Notes: generated by a model not told the origin, from the letters alone. Positions 54,135-64,000 are shown, counted from the first letter of the stretch. The stretch is DNA of 64,000 nucleotides from Planctomycetota bacterium (GCA_026692845.1 JAPLNM010000053.1:1-64000), one strand, 5' to 3'. Numbers and translations: made by a program.

Positions 54135-55847
54135 CTAAACCCTCTGTCCCAATCGCTCTGCGAGCCGCTTGAGCGTGCTGCTCGCATCGTTTTCGATCAG
54201 CTTTGCATGGATCAGGTGCAAGCAACTGCGGTCGTTCCAAGCCGCATCGATCGCCGCATCGAATTCCGCTTCGTCGGTGACCAAGTACCCTTTGCCTCCA
54301 CCGTAGACCTCGGGCAATTTCGAGTAATTCCAGACGGCGATTTCGTTGTACTTCCAAGTCCCCTCTTGGAGAAACCGTTCGGTACCATAGCCATGGTTAT
54401 CCAAGACGATGATGATCGGAGAGAACTTGCAACGGATCAGCGTCGACATTTCCTGGCCGGTCATCTGAAAGGCACCATCGCCGACGATGACCAGAACGCG
54501 ATCGTTGGGCTTGGCGACGCATGCTCCAAGAGCCGCAGGGACCGAAAAGCCCATCGAGGTGTAATAAGCCGGCGAGAGATAATCGGTTCGCTCGTGGATG
54601 ACCAGCTCCGAGGATGCGAACAACGCATCGCCGATGTCGGCGATGACGATCGTGTCGGCATCGAGCTGGGTATTGATCCGCTCGACGATCCGCGTGACAC
54701 TCAAGCCTTGTCCTGGCTGGACGACAAAGGCATGCGGTTTCTTCAAGTGCAATTGGTCCGGAATGTGCCTTCGCTCTGGGCTCGGATTTGCCTCGATGAG
54801 CTTTGCGATAAAATCGCCCAACGGAACATTCGGGTACTGATGGTACGAGATTTGAAGATGTTCGCTGGTGGCGTAAATGACGTTTCGCACTTCGAGTTTG
54901 GCCGTGTAGATCCCCAAATTGATGTCGGTCATGAACGCTCCGAGCATCAGCACACAATCGCTATCCTCGACATACTGAGTGACTTCTTCGCGTCCCATCG
55001 CTCCTTCGTACAGCCCGACAAACAAAGGATGGGTTTCATCGACGACACTCTTGCCCAAAATCGTCGTCGCAATCGGTATCCCTGCTTGCTCTGCGAGCCG
55101 GATGACTTGGTCCTGCAGGCCGAAACGATGGATTTCCACTCCGGCGATGATCAACGGCTTCTTGGCAGCGCTCAAACGCTCAATCGCCTCACGGACTGCT
55201 TCGTCCAAGGCTTGGGTATCGAAAGGGTTGACGGGAGAACGATAGGATTTGGCCACCGTCGGGATCTCGTCGACCATGTCGCGGGGCAAATCGATGTACA
55301 CAGGTCGCTTGTAACGATAGCACGCATCGAGCACTCGATCGATCTCGCTGAAGGCCGTCGATGGATCGTTCAGCTCGGTGGCCGCGATGCAAAGCTTCTC
55401 GAAAACCTCAAGCTGCGTACTGAAGTCGCGGACCTTGTGGTGCAGCAGCGGATTGTTGATCCGCTCCTTAAGACCCGGCGAACCGGTTAGCATCACCACC
55501 GGCGATTTTTCGGCAAAGGCTCCCGCGATGCTGTTGCACACCGATAAACCACCGACGCAATACGTCACGCACAACGCACCCATGCCATGGATGCGAGCAT
55601 AAGCATCCGCAGCGAATCCCGCACAATCCTCGCGGGTACATCCCACGACATTGATCTCGCTCTCCTCGAGCAAACTATAAAATCGCAAGACATAATCGCC
55701 AGGGATGCCAAAACAGTCCGCAATCCCGTAATCCCGCAAACGTCCGATCAAATACTGTCCGATCGACTTGTCGGTATGCCCTCGCTTGACGGTCTTCGAA
55801 GGTGACTTGGCCAAGCTACGGTCGATCGAACTCAACGGGTTTGACAT
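54135..55847 (-). CDS. Thiamine-diphosphate 2-oxoacid decarboxylase (pyruvate/indolepyruvate decarboxylase-like)
   Basis: The 570-residue protein has the three domains of the PDC/IPDC group. The catalytic Glu is in CTREDCAGFAADAYAR. The His-His motif specific to these decarboxylases is in NNPLLHHKVRDF. The ThDP-Mg motif is GDGAFQMTGQE followed by LDNHGYGTE. The product would be an aldehyde from a 2-oxo acid; substrate choice (pyruvate, indolepyruvate, phenylpyruvate or branched chain) cannot be read here. It is cotranscribed in all likelihood with thiC (41-bp gap), which makes the pyrimidine half of its own cofactor, and with birA. Confidence 0.88.
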   Translation of the reverse strand: MSNPLSSIDRSLAKSPSKTVKRGHTDKSIGQYLIGRLRDYGIADCFGIPGDYVLRFYSLLEESEINVVGCTREDCAGFAADAYARIHGMGALCVTYCVGGLSVCNSIAGAFAEKSPVVMLTGSPGLKERINNPLLHHKVRDFSTQLEVFEKLCIAATELNDPSTAFSEIDRVLDACYRYKRPVYIDLPRDMVDEIPTVAKSYRSPVNPFDTQALDEAVREAIERLSAAKKPLIIAGVEIHRFGLQDQVIRLAEQAGIPIATTILGKSVVDETHPLFVGLYEGAMGREEVTQYVEDSDCVLMLGAFMTDINLGIYTAKLEVRNVIYATSEHLQISYHQYPNVPLGDFIAKLIEANPSPERRHIPDQLHLKKPHAFVVQPGQGLSVTRIVERINTQLDADTIVIADIGDALFASSELVIHERTDYLSPAYYTSMGFSVPAALGACVAKPNDRVLVIVGDGAFQMTGQEMSTLIRCKFSPIIIVLDNHGYGTERFLQEGTWKYNEIAVWNYSKLPEVYGGGKGYLVTDEAEFDAAIDAAWNDRSCLHLIHAKLIENDASSTLKRLAERLGQRV

Positions 55848-55888
55848 CGGATACTTCCATCAATCATGAACAAACGTGCAAGAAAAAT

Positions 55889-57286
<1,398 letters not shown>

Positions 57287-57497
57287 TTAGTTTGGAATTT
57301 TCCAAGAGTGCATCAGTGTATCCATCAGGGGATTGCAGGGAAACGCTTTGGGCACGGCAAGGCCAACGATTTCCGACCAAATTCGGGCGAGAAATGCACC
57401 GAATTGCTATGTTGGAACATACACCACGGCAGAAATGGTCGCGGAAATGGTCGCAGAAATCGTCATTGGGTACGTCGAAAGAAGGGAGTCTGGGGCT

Positions 57498-58445
57498 ATG
57501 AGCGCCGTGCGACTGGAGAAACTCAGAGAGGCTGTCCGTTCGATCCGAGAAGAAAAGGTTTTCAGCCAAGATTGGGCCAAAACCCAATGCCGCGATCTAG
57601 CCCCCGCCTACGTCACGAAGATCCTCAAGCAGTTGGCCAAAGACGGGCACTTGGAGGCGTGCAAGGAAAACAAACAAACCTACTACAAGTGGCTCGTTCA
57701 CGATCCTCGTGAGGTCGATAGCTGGATCGAAAAGCAAGTCTACCGCCAGCAGGTCAAATCCGTTCCCCTTGCCGACCGTCCCCGCGAGCAACTGCTTGAA
57801 CTCGGCGCTGAAAAACTGACCGACGCACAACTGCTGGCAATCCTTATCCGCGTCGGCGTCCCGGGCGAGTCGGCCGTCCAAGCCGGTCTGGCCGTCTCGT
57901 CACGCTTCCAAGAACGCGGATTGGCTAGGTTGATCGATGCGAGCCTCCAAGAACTCAAACCGATCACCAAGGCGATGCGGAGCGACAGCTACTGCCAAAT
58001 CATGGCAGGAATCGAACTGGGCCGTCGAATCGCTTCGATGCGCGATATCGAACCGGTACTCCCTGAACGCATCCGTGGCAGCGATGACGCGATCGCTTAC
58101 TGCTCTCGACGATTTTCGCGATTGGCTGCCGATGGTGTGCAAGAAGAATTCCATATCGTCTCGCTCGATACCCAGCACGGCCCGATCGCAAGCCATCGGA
58201 TCACCGTCGGGACCCTCGATGCGAGCTTGGTCCATCCCCGCGAAGTTTTCCGTGCAGCGATCCGCGACAGCGCCTCGGCGGTCCTGCTGGTGCACAACCA
58301 TCCCTCTGGGGACCCGACTCCCAGCCGCGAGGACATCGCCGTGACGGACCGACTGAGCAAAGTCGGCGAGCTTGTTGGTATCCGAGTGCTCGATCACATC
58401 GTGGTCGCCAAAGGCGGAGGCCGCAGCGTCATGGCACAAAGGTAG
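57498..58445 (+). CDS. radC: RadC-family (JAB/MPN) protein with an N-terminal winged-helix-like extension
   Basis: From ATG 57498 the protein has 315 residues. Residues 1-70 look like a winged helix (SQDWAKTQCRDLAPAYVTKILKQLAKDGHLEA), not found in ordinary RadC. The usual RadC part follows: LADRPREQLLELGAEKLTDAQLLAILI (helix-hairpin-helix-like UPF0758 region) and the JAB domain with EEFHIVSLDTQ and the metal motif VHNHPSGDPTPSRED. RadC was once thought to be a repair protein; its true role is unclear. The frame is open back to 57333, with an earlier ATG at 57435 after a 12-bp GTCGCGGAAATG-type repeat; 57498 has GGGAG at a fair distance. Confidence 0.88.
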   Translation: MSAVRLEKLREAVRSIREEKVFSQDWAKTQCRDLAPAYVTKILKQLAKDGHLEACKENKQTYYKWLVHDPREVDSWIEKQVYRQQVKSVPLADRPREQLLELGAEKLTDAQLLAILIRVGVPGESAVQAGLAVSSRFQERGLARLIDASLQELKPITKAMRSDSYCQIMAGIELGRRIASMRDIEPVLPERIRGSDDAIAYCSRRFSRLAADGVQEEFHIVSLDTQHGPIASHRITVGTLDASLVHPREVFRAAIRDSASAVLLVHNHPSGDPTPSREDIAVTDRLSKVGELVGIRVLDHIVVAKGGGRSVMAQR

Positions 58446-58553
58446 CTCTGCGATGATTCCGAGACGATTGCTACCTTCAAAACCAGCTAGCCGATTTATC
58501 TTGGGACAAGAAGCCAAAACACCTAAAACTACCCCGAGCGACTCGCTAAGAAC

Positions 58554-58651
58554 AAAACCATAAAACCATAAAACCATAAAACCACCGAACACACCGAATA
58601 CACGGAACAACAGCCCTTCTTTTTCCGTGTGTTCCGTGTGTTCCGTGGTGG
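58554..58651. repeat. 8-bp tandem repeat joined to dispersed 70-bp palindrome, copy 2
   Basis: AAAACCAT occurs three times and a partial fourth time from 58554. It runs straight into an imperfect palindrome at 58582-58651 whose arms begin CCACCGAACACACCGAATAC and end TTCCGTGGTGG, around a loop with GCCCTTCTTT. This is the second copy of the element at 9117-9186. It lies between the convergent radC and small membrane protein genes. Confidence 0.8.
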
Positions 58652-58654
58652 CCC

Positions 58655-59041
58655 CTAAGACGTTCCTATCCAGCGACCTTTCATTGCCATCCAGAAGCCT
58701 GCCGAGGCCAGCAGGATCGAAAAACCAATCCCTCGCGAAGAAAACTTAGGATCCCCTTCGAAACCGATTCCAAAACGTGACATCAATTGTGAGACTAGCA
58801 TTACGGAGCCGCTCGCCAGGAGCATGATCCCAAGAGCTCGTATGGCGATGGATCGCTTTGAGGGCCACAGCAGCGCTGCGGCAATAACCAAAGGAAAGAC
58901 AGAGCAAATGGCAGACATCAGGCAGGTTTTCAGCGGAACCTGCAAGGCATACATCAATGGAGCAAGAGCGATGAAGAGAACTCCAGCGAACAGACTCAGG
59001 CCACCGACACCATACGTAATAAACTTGGAGGGTTGAGACAT
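58655..59041 (-). CDS. Small four-helix membrane protein of unknown function
   Basis: The 128-residue product has four hydrophobic segments, around residues 10-32, 40-58, 66-86 and 104-122, linked by short polar loops (PSKRSIAIR, FGIGFEGDPKFSSRG). No family is recognised. It would be an inner-membrane protein. The gene ends four bases from the dispersed palindrome. The frame has the look of a real membrane protein, but there is no strong ribosome site and no operon partner. Confidence 0.6.
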   Translation of the reverse strand: MSQPSKFITYGVGGLSLFAGVLFIALAPLMYALQVPLKTCLMSAICSVFPLVIAAALLWPSKRSIAIRALGIMLLASGSVMLVSQLMSRFGIGFEGDPKFSSRGIGFSILLASAGFWMAMKGRWIGTS

Positions 59042-59450
59042 TCTTTTCAGGCGATCTTTGAATGAGACAAGATTTTCGGGCTAGACTTTTGCTTAAAAAT
59101 AATAAGAGGCAATTTGCCAGTAAAGCAGTTTCTGTTCACCCGCAAGTGTGTTTTGGCTCAGCGTAAGTAGCGTAAACGTTGGTTAGGTTTAGCTTAGTAA
59201 ATGAACGGCAATGACGTAGCCAACCACGCACGGGCTCAGAGGCCCATGCTACGGCTAGAGGGAGACTCCGGACCGTGCGTTTGGGTTGATCCTACATCAC
59301 CGCCCGGAGCATCAGCAGCCTGAGAAATGCTCAAGAGTCTTGGCGGTTCATGCCTTGCCACGCATCGCAATCGTGGCCTTAGCTCGGTACAATAACTGAC
59401 GGACTTTTATCGATCATCCTCCCAACGACTCTCCCACCCAAAGTGCACCG
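59042..59450. other. 409-bp intergenic region before the DUF1080-queA-mfnF run
   Basis: No gene is seen. The left third is AT-rich. A nested palindromic stretch lies at 59215-59279. Closer to the gene, TACAAT at 59388-59393 could be a -10 element for the downstream run, with only a weak -35 (TCGCAA) 17 bp before it. I see no tRNA or known structured RNA. Confidence 0.5.
59215..59279. repeat. Nested palindromic element (CGTAGC ... GCTACG)
   Basis: CGTAGC at 59215-59220 pairs with GCTACG at 59248-59253, enclosing GGGC and GCCC around 59232-59245. A second, overlapping pair is CGCACGG at 59227-59233 with CCGTGCG at 59273-59279. The two pairs cannot form together, so alternative folds are possible. 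It resembles dispersed planctomycete repeats with a GGGC-GCCC-GCTACG core, from memory. Confidence 0.55.
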
Positions 59451-60221
59451 ATGTACCGACGTTATCTACTTGCCACATGCATTGCCCTATGCAGCGCGAT
59501 CCTCGCAATAGGCCTTGGGACCGCCCAAGCTCAAGAAGCCAAGCGCGAGCCGATGGTCCCTGATCAAGGTGCCAAATTCACTCCGATCCAAATCGATACC
59601 ACCGGCGACGGTTGGGTCGAACTGGGCAAAGACGATTTCCAACGCGCTAATTGCGACGAAGAAACTTGGACCTGGGACGGTCCCCTAGTCCACTGCACCG
59701 GCAAACCCGTCGGTGTCCTGCGCTCGAAAAAGAAATACCAAAACCTCGAATTCGTCGGCTGGTGGCGACACCTGTCCTATGCAGGCAACTCGGGCTTCTT
59801 CCTCTGGACTCCTGACAACGCACTCGAAGGCCTCCCGCCGAACCGACTCCCCGATGCGGGTATCGAGGTCCAAGTCCTCGACACCGGATACACCGAGCAG
59901 TACGAAAAAAGCTCGGGCAAAAAAGCTACCTGGTTTACCACCCACGGCGATATCTTTCCTGTGGGCCGCTCGAAGCTCACCCCGTTTCCTCCCCTTTCGC
60001 CAGACGGATCTCGAAGCTACCCCAAAGGAAACTTCTCCAAGCCATCCCCCGAATGGAACTTCTACTACGTCCGCGCGATCAATGGCGAAGTCCGCTTGTG
60101 GGTCAACGGCCACGAAGTTTCCGGCGGCAAGGACGCCAATCCAGCCGAAGGCTACCTGTGCTTGGAATCCGAAGGTGCACCGGTCGAGTTTCGCAACATC
60201 CGGGTCCGGGAGCTACCTTGA
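59451..60221 (+). CDS. Secreted DUF1080 (3-keto-disaccharide hydrolase-like) protein
   Basis: A signal peptide (YLLATCIALCSAILAIGLGTAQAQ) precedes a concanavalin-type beta-sandwich of the DUF1080 family: WVELGKDDFQRANCDEETWTWDGP, GVLRSKKKYQNLEFVGWWRH, NSGFFLWTPDN, GIEVQVLDTGY and PSPEWNFYYVRAINGEVRLWVNGHEV, ending EGYLCLESEGAPVEFRNIRVREL. Family members bind or hydrolyse modified sugars; the 256-residue protein is a single domain. Its TGA stop overlaps the TTG start of queA, so the two are coupled. Confidence 0.87.
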   Translation: MYRRYLLATCIALCSAILAIGLGTAQAQEAKREPMVPDQGAKFTPIQIDTTGDGWVELGKDDFQRANCDEETWTWDGPLVHCTGKPVGVLRSKKKYQNLEFVGWWRHLSYAGNSGFFLWTPDNALEGLPPNRLPDAGIEVQVLDTGYTEQYEKSSGKKATWFTTHGDIFPVGRSKLTPFPPLSPDGSRSYPKGNFSKPSPEWNFYYVRAINGEVRLWVNGHEVSGGKDANPAEGYLCLESEGAPVEFRNIRVRELP

Positions 60222-61279
60222 GCGACCAGCCAAACGAACTTGATCTCTACGATTTCCAACTGCCTCGCGAACTCATTGCCCAAGACCCTCCGACGCATCG
60301 ACTCGATTCGCGGATGATGGTTATCGATCGCACATCAGGCAGCATCCAGCACGCATCGGTGCGGGATCTGCCAGAGTACATGCGGGCCGGGGATGCAATC
60401 GTTGTCAACGACTCGCGCGTCATCCCTGCACGCCTTGTCGGCTATCGCGCCAATACCTCCGGGCGATGGGAAGGCCTGTTCCTGCGCGAAGAAAACGGCG
60501 TTGCCGAACTCCTCTCGAAAACCCGCGGATATCTCCAGGCCGGCGAACAAGTCGTGCTACGCGATATCGAGGGACGCGAGACTCAAAGCCTCGTGGTCGT
60601 CTCCCACACGGCCGAAGGCAACGTGCTGTTTGTTGCCGACCCTGTGGTCCCTTGGCTCGAACTGCTCGAACAAAGCGGTCGGATCCCCCTGCCCCCCTAT
60701 ATCCGCGACGGGCAGATGACCGAACAAGACCGCCAGCGGTATCAGACCGTCTATGCACGGAACCCCGGTTCGGTCGCGGCTCCCACGGCCGGTCTGCATT
60801 TGACCGAAGATCTACTTCAGAAGATCCGACAAGCGGGAGTGGCACTCGTTTCAGTTACCCTGCACGTGGGCCTCGGGACCTTCCGCCCAGTCTCTGCCAA
60901 ACGCCTAGACGACCACAAGATGCACAGCGAGTATGCGCAGATCGCAGCCAACGTGGTCCGACGCTTACAAGCCGCCAAATCCGAAGGGGGGCGAATCCTA
61001 GCCGTCGGTACGACCTCGGTCCGAACGCTCGAATCGTCTGCCCTTCAAGGAGGCGGCTCGTTGGTCGAATGGGCTGGTCAAACCGATCTGTTCATCCGCC
61101 CAGGCTTCCGATTCCAAGCAGTCGATCGGTTGCTGACGAACTTCCATCTGCCACGCAGCACCCTGTTGGTCTTGGTCAGCTCCCTTGCGGGCCGTGAATT
61201 GATGCTCGAAGCCTACCGCAAGGCGGTCGAAGAGCGATATCGCTTTTTTAGTTATGGCGATTGCATGTTGATCCTATGA
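60218..61279 (+). CDS. queA: S-adenosylmethionine:tRNA ribosyltransferase-isomerase
   Basis: QueA moves the ribosyl part of SAM to preQ1 in tRNA to give epoxyqueuosine. The 353-residue protein starts DLYDFQLPRELIAQDPPTHRLDSRMMVIDR and contains VVNDSRVIPARL, YARNPGSVAAPTAGLHLT, VTLHVGLGTFRPV, VGTTSVRTLES and FRFQAVDRLLTNFHLPRSTLL. I start it at the TTG 60218, which overlaps the DUF1080 stop (TTGA) and has GGGAG six bases before it; frame upstream of this is only DUF1080 shadow. Its stop overlaps the start of the next gene (ATGA). Confidence 0.94.
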   Translation: MSDQPNELDLYDFQLPRELIAQDPPTHRLDSRMMVIDRTSGSIQHASVRDLPEYMRAGDAIVVNDSRVIPARLVGYRANTSGRWEGLFLREENGVAELLSKTRGYLQAGEQVVLRDIEGRETQSLVVVSHTAEGNVLFVADPVVPWLELLEQSGRIPLPPYIRDGQMTEQDRQRYQTVYARNPGSVAAPTAGLHLTEDLLQKIRQAGVALVSVTLHVGLGTFRPVSAKRLDDHKMHSEYAQIAANVVRRLQAAKSEGGRILAVGTTSVRTLESSALQGGGSLVEWAGQTDLFIRPGFRFQAVDRLLTNFHLPRSTLLVLVSSLAGRELMLEAYRKAVEERYRFFSYGDCMLIL

Positions 61280-62373
61280 CCTCGAAAAAGCCATCGAAAT
61301 CCAAATCGCTATCCCCTTGGATCGGACTCGATATCGGAGGGGCAAACCTTAAACTCGCCCACAGCGATGCCAAGGCCAAGTGGTCCAAGAGCCTCCCGTT
61401 TGCGATGTGGAAGCAATCCGAATCCCTGGCCGCGAGTTTGGCCCAAGCGATCGACGACTCCCCGGAATTCCACGGGATCGCCGTGACGATGACCGGCGAA
61501 CTTGCCGACTGCTTTTCAACCCGTGCCCACGGCGTTGCTTGCATCCTCGAACAAGTCACCCGGGTGTTCCCTGCCCCATTGGTCTACGTGTACTGCGTCG
61601 ATGGCAAATGGCGAAGTCCCAGCCAGGCGGCTCGCGACCCATGGAGCGCTGCGGCCTCGAACTGGCATGCGCTTGCCAATTGGTCCCGACGGCTCTTGCC
61701 GAAACCTAGCTCCAAAGACCAAGACTCCCATGGGGTGCTCGTCGACATCGGCTCGACGACGATCGATGTGATCAGGGTATCGACAAGAGGCATACAGACA
61801 GCGTCAAAGACCGATTCGGATCGGCTCAAGCGACGCGAGCTGATCTACACGGGGATCGAGCGTTCGAATCTATGTGGACTGGTGCGTAGCGTCCCGCTGC
61901 ACGGCAAACGCTGTCCATTGATGAACGAACAATTCGCCACGACTCGGGACGCTTATCTGTGGCTAGGACATCTCGAAGAGAGCCCAGAGGACAAGGACAC
62001 GGCAGACTCGCAACCCGCGACGCGTCAGCATGCGCGATTCCGCTTGGCTCGGGTCGTTGGCGAAGATGGCTCGACACTTGCCGATTCGGACATCGACGCG
62101 ATTAGCCAATGTGTGATGGGCCAGCAGATCAAGCTATTGCGCAAATCGCTTGAGAAGGTCCTTGGCAGAGTCCAGGACCGGCAAGTCAGTCACATCATCA
62201 GTTCGGGCCACGGTGGATTCTTGCTCCGAAAAACCCTAGCCGACGGGGCGTTAGCCAATCGCTTTGGACTTCAGGAGCGAGTCTGGCTCGAAGACACGCT
62301 TGGACAGGAGCATTCACGCTCTGCGCCGGCTTATGCTGTCTCGCAACTTGCCTCTGAGAACCTGCAGGTTTGA
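61276..62373 (+). CDS. MfnF-like / H4MPT-linked C1-transfer protein (hydantoinase A fold)
   Basis: This 365-residue protein belongs to the ASKHA-like hydantoinase/oxoprolinase group of H4MPT-linked proteins. It has WIGLDIGGANLKLAHSD near the start and LVDIGSTTIDVIRVSTRG near residue 155, the two phosphate-binding loops. In methanogens MfnF joins the two halves of methanofuran's furan-methylamine part; related genes track H4MPT pathways in methylotrophs and planctomycetes. The C-terminal GHGGFLLRKTLAD is also family-like. Its ATG overlaps the queA stop by 4 bp, so it is translationally coupled. The ORF opens earlier at a TTG (61261), inside queA. It supports the presence of an H4MPT/methanofuran C1 pathway together with fae. 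Confidence 0.8.
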   Translation: MTSKKPSKSKSLSPWIGLDIGGANLKLAHSDAKAKWSKSLPFAMWKQSESLAASLAQAIDDSPEFHGIAVTMTGELADCFSTRAHGVACILEQVTRVFPAPLVYVYCVDGKWRSPSQAARDPWSAAASNWHALANWSRRLLPKPSSKDQDSHGVLVDIGSTTIDVIRVSTRGIQTASKTDSDRLKRRELIYTGIERSNLCGLVRSVPLHGKRCPLMNEQFATTRDAYLWLGHLEESPEDKDTADSQPATRQHARFRLARVVGEDGSTLADSDIDAISQCVMGQQIKLLRKSLEKVLGRVQDRQVSHIISSGHGGFLLRKTLADGALANRFGLQERVWLEDTLGQEHSRSAPAYAVSQLASENLQV

Positions 62374-62374
62374 G

Positions 62375-62402
62375 ACAACTGCAGGGTGGATCCTGCAGTT
62401 GT
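62375..62402. terminator. Bidirectional hairpin between mfnF and typA
   Basis: An 11-bp perfect stem (ACAACTGCAGG at 62375-62385, CCTGCAGTTGT at 62392-62402) with a 6-base loop lies between the two convergent stops. There is no T tract on either side, so it is a probable but not canonical terminator. Confidence 0.6.
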
Positions 62403-62417
62403 GGTCCTAGAGGAAAA

Positions 62418-64000
62418 TCAGTTTTGGACCATTTCGGTCGACGACTTCGGGTTGCGACGACGCTCGTTTTCGCGAAGGAACATCTTGCGAAGTCGAATGA
62501 CGTTCGGGGTGACTTCGACCAACTCATCGTCTTCGACGTACTCGAGTGCTGCTTCGAGAAACAGTTGTCGAGGTGGCTTGAGGATGATGTTTTCGTCGTT
62601 TCCGGCCGAGCGGATGTTGGTCAGTTTCTTTTCTTTGGTCGGGTTGACAACCAAATCGTTATCGCGTGCATTTTCGCCGACGATCATGCCTTCGTAGATA
62701 TCATCACCCGGAGCGACGAACAGTTCGGCACGGTCTTGGAGCGCAAAGAGCGAATAGGGGATCGCTTTTCCTGGGACCATGGAGACCAGCACGCCGTTGG
62801 CGCGCCTCGGCAGGTCCGGTCCGATGGGTTGGTAACCTGCAAAGCGGTGGTGGATGATCGCGGTGCCTTGGGTTGCATTGAGCATCCGGGTCCGAACACC
62901 GATCAAACCGCGAGCCGGGATCGAGAACTGCAGCAGGGTGTACTCGCCACGAGGGGTCATTGTTTCCAGGACGCCGCGTCGGTTTCCGACCATTTCCATC
63001 ACGGGTCCGACCCGATCGGTAGGGACTTCTACGTTGAGGACCTCGAAGGGTTCTTGGAGTTCGCCATCGATGCGTTTGAGGACCACACGGGGCTTCGAGA
63101 CGCTCATCTCGTAGCCTTCACGGCGCATCGTCTCGATCAGGACCGACAGGTGAAGAACCCCACGACCTCGGACGGCGAACGTATCGGAGCCTTCGATCGG
63201 GGTGACCCTCAGGGCGACATTTCGTTCGAGTTCTTTATCGAGACGTGATCGAAGTTGGCGGGTCGTGACGTACTTTCCGTCGCGACCGGCCAAGGGAGAG
63301 GAGTTGATTCCAAAGACCATTTCGAGGGTTGGTTCGTCGACCCGCAGACGTGGCAGCGGGTTGACTTGCCCACGGTTGCAGATCGTATCGCCGATTTCGA
63401 TGTTTTCGATGCCGGTCACTGCGACGACGTCACCAGCGGTGGCCGTTTCGGTATCGACTCGGCTGAGCTTGTCGAAGAGTTGGAGGTTAGCCACTTGGGA
63501 GCCGACGACGGATTCCTCCTTGGCGATGTCGATTTGTTGGCCTTTGCGCATGGTTCCCGATTGGATTCGACCGATCGCGATGCGACCGACGTAATCGGAC
63601 CAATCGAGGTTGGTTACCAGCAGTTGCAAGGGGGCTTCTGGCTCGACGTCTGGGCCAGGGATTTTTTCGAGCATCATGTCCAGAAGTGGGGTCATGCTAT
63701 CGCCGGGGACTTTCCAGTCCAAGGTGGCATAGCCGGATCGTCCCGAGGCATAGATCACGTCGAAGTGGTCCATGAAGTGTTCGCCGCCGAGGTCCACAAG
63801 GAGCATGAGGGCTTCTTCGACGACTTCATCGCAGCGAGCATCGGGGCGGTCGATTTTGTTGACCACGACGATCGGCTTGACGCCGCTTTCGAGGGCTTTG
63901 GAAAGGACGAACCTCGTCTGAGGCATGGTCCCCTCGGCCGCATCGATCAGGACCAGCGCACCGTCGGCCATACGGACGACCCGTTCGACTTCTCCGCCGA
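62418..64000 (-). CDS. typA: Ribosome-associated GTPase TypA/BipA, 5' end outside the window
   Basis: The visible 527 or so residues cover most of TypA, which binds ribosomes under stress and cold. The frame runs off the right edge; the last codons seen read GGEVERVVR before MADGALVLIDAAEG. Switch and G-motif regions are ADGALVLIDAAEGTMPQTRFVL and NKIDRPDARCDEV (G4 NKID). Later come the EF-G-like domains (ALRVTPIEGSDTFAVRGRGVLHL, VEVPTDRVGPVMEMVGNRRG) and the TypA-specific C-terminal domain (GEYTLLQFSIPARGLIGVR, LVVNPTKEKKLTNIR). Only the Walker A start is missing. It is convergent with mfnF. Confidence 0.95.
   Translation of the reverse strand, partial: GGEVERVVRMADGALVLIDAAEGTMPQTRFVLSKALESGVKPIVVVNKIDRPDARCDEVVEEALMLLVDLGGEHFMDHFDVIYASGRSGYATLDWKVPGDSMTPLLDMMLEKIPGPDVEPEAPLQLLVTNLDWSDYVGRIAIGRIQSGTMRKGQQIDIAKEESVVGSQVANLQLFDKLSRVDTETATAGDVVAVTGIENIEIGDTICNRGQVNPLPRLRVDEPTLEMVFGINSSPLAGRDGKYVTTRQLRSRLDKELERNVALRVTPIEGSDTFAVRGRGVLHLSVLIETMRREGYEMSVSKPRVVLKRIDGELQEPFEVLNVEVPTDRVGPVMEMVGNRRGVLETMTPRGEYTLLQFSIPARGLIGVRTRMLNATQGTAIIHHRFAGYQPIGPDLPRRANGVLVSMVPGKAIPYSLFALQDRAELFVAPGDDIYEGMIVGENARDNDLVVNPTKEKKLTNIRSAGNDENIILKPPRQLFLEAALEYVEDDELVEVTPNVIRLRKMFLRENERRRNPKSSTEMVQN

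Overview
The window looks like a chromosomal segment of a planctomycete, most likely from the Pirellula/Rhodopirellula branch. The evidence is family composition: a DUF1559 protein fused to a zinc ribbon, a DUF4159 protein, an FG-GAP/UnbV-ASPIC lipoprotein paired with a TPR membrane protein, a DUF1080 protein, a sulfatase-modifying-factor-like protein, and tetrahydromethanopterin-linked C1 genes (fae, an hps homologue, an mfnF homologue) in a bacterial setting with rpoD, dnaG, typA and queA. This taxonomic call is inference from gene content, not from a marker phylogeny.

Layout. Positions 1-1500 are a degenerate mobile and repeat zone. It holds the first codons of a probable RAYT/Y1-type transposase at the left edge, many copies of a 13-bp palindrome (GGTGCCTGGCACC), an IS4-family transposase remnant between ~97-bp direct repeats, and a broken duplicate of part of the neighbouring hydantoinase gene. 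From 1496 to 7757 lie a fused hydantoinase A/B gene, hemW and a GspF/PilC-like gene on the minus strand. From 7887 to 11749 are a TPR lipoprotein and a large double-DUF4159 protein on the plus strand. From 11771 to 24592 a minus-strand block carries a sulfatase-modifying-factor-like gene, an Aas-like acyl-ACP synthetase, an LplT-like transporter, an Upf1/IGHMBP2-like helicase and a single 2151-residue AddB-AddA fusion.

The middle holds apgM (plus strand), then minus-strand alaC-hps-giant TPR and dnaG-rpoD. Next come a zinc-ribbon DUF1559 gene, a BtaB-like methyltransferase and fae, divergent from a glycine/methionine-rich secreted protein that has a near-perfect sigma-54 promoter. A plus-strand run of peroxiredoxin, moaC and a polyprenyl synthase faces a TPR / UnbV lipoprotein / RegB-like kinase operon whose last two genes overlap by 4 bp.

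The right third has an SDR reductase and comEC, convergent with pepF; the apparent operon thiC / 2-oxoacid decarboxylase / birA; a radC with an N-terminal winged-helix-like extension; a small membrane protein; a coupled DUF1080-queA-mfnF run; and typA cut by the right edge. No rRNA, tRNA or CRISPR was found. Several dispersed palindromic repeats sit between genes (230/18321, 9117/58582, 53170, 59215).

The most unusual items are the RAYT-like start beside a palindrome cluster, the pair of differently eroded hyuB copies, the AddB-AddA fusion, the sigma-54-driven Gly/Met protein next to fae, and the RegB-like sensor with no adjacent regulator.
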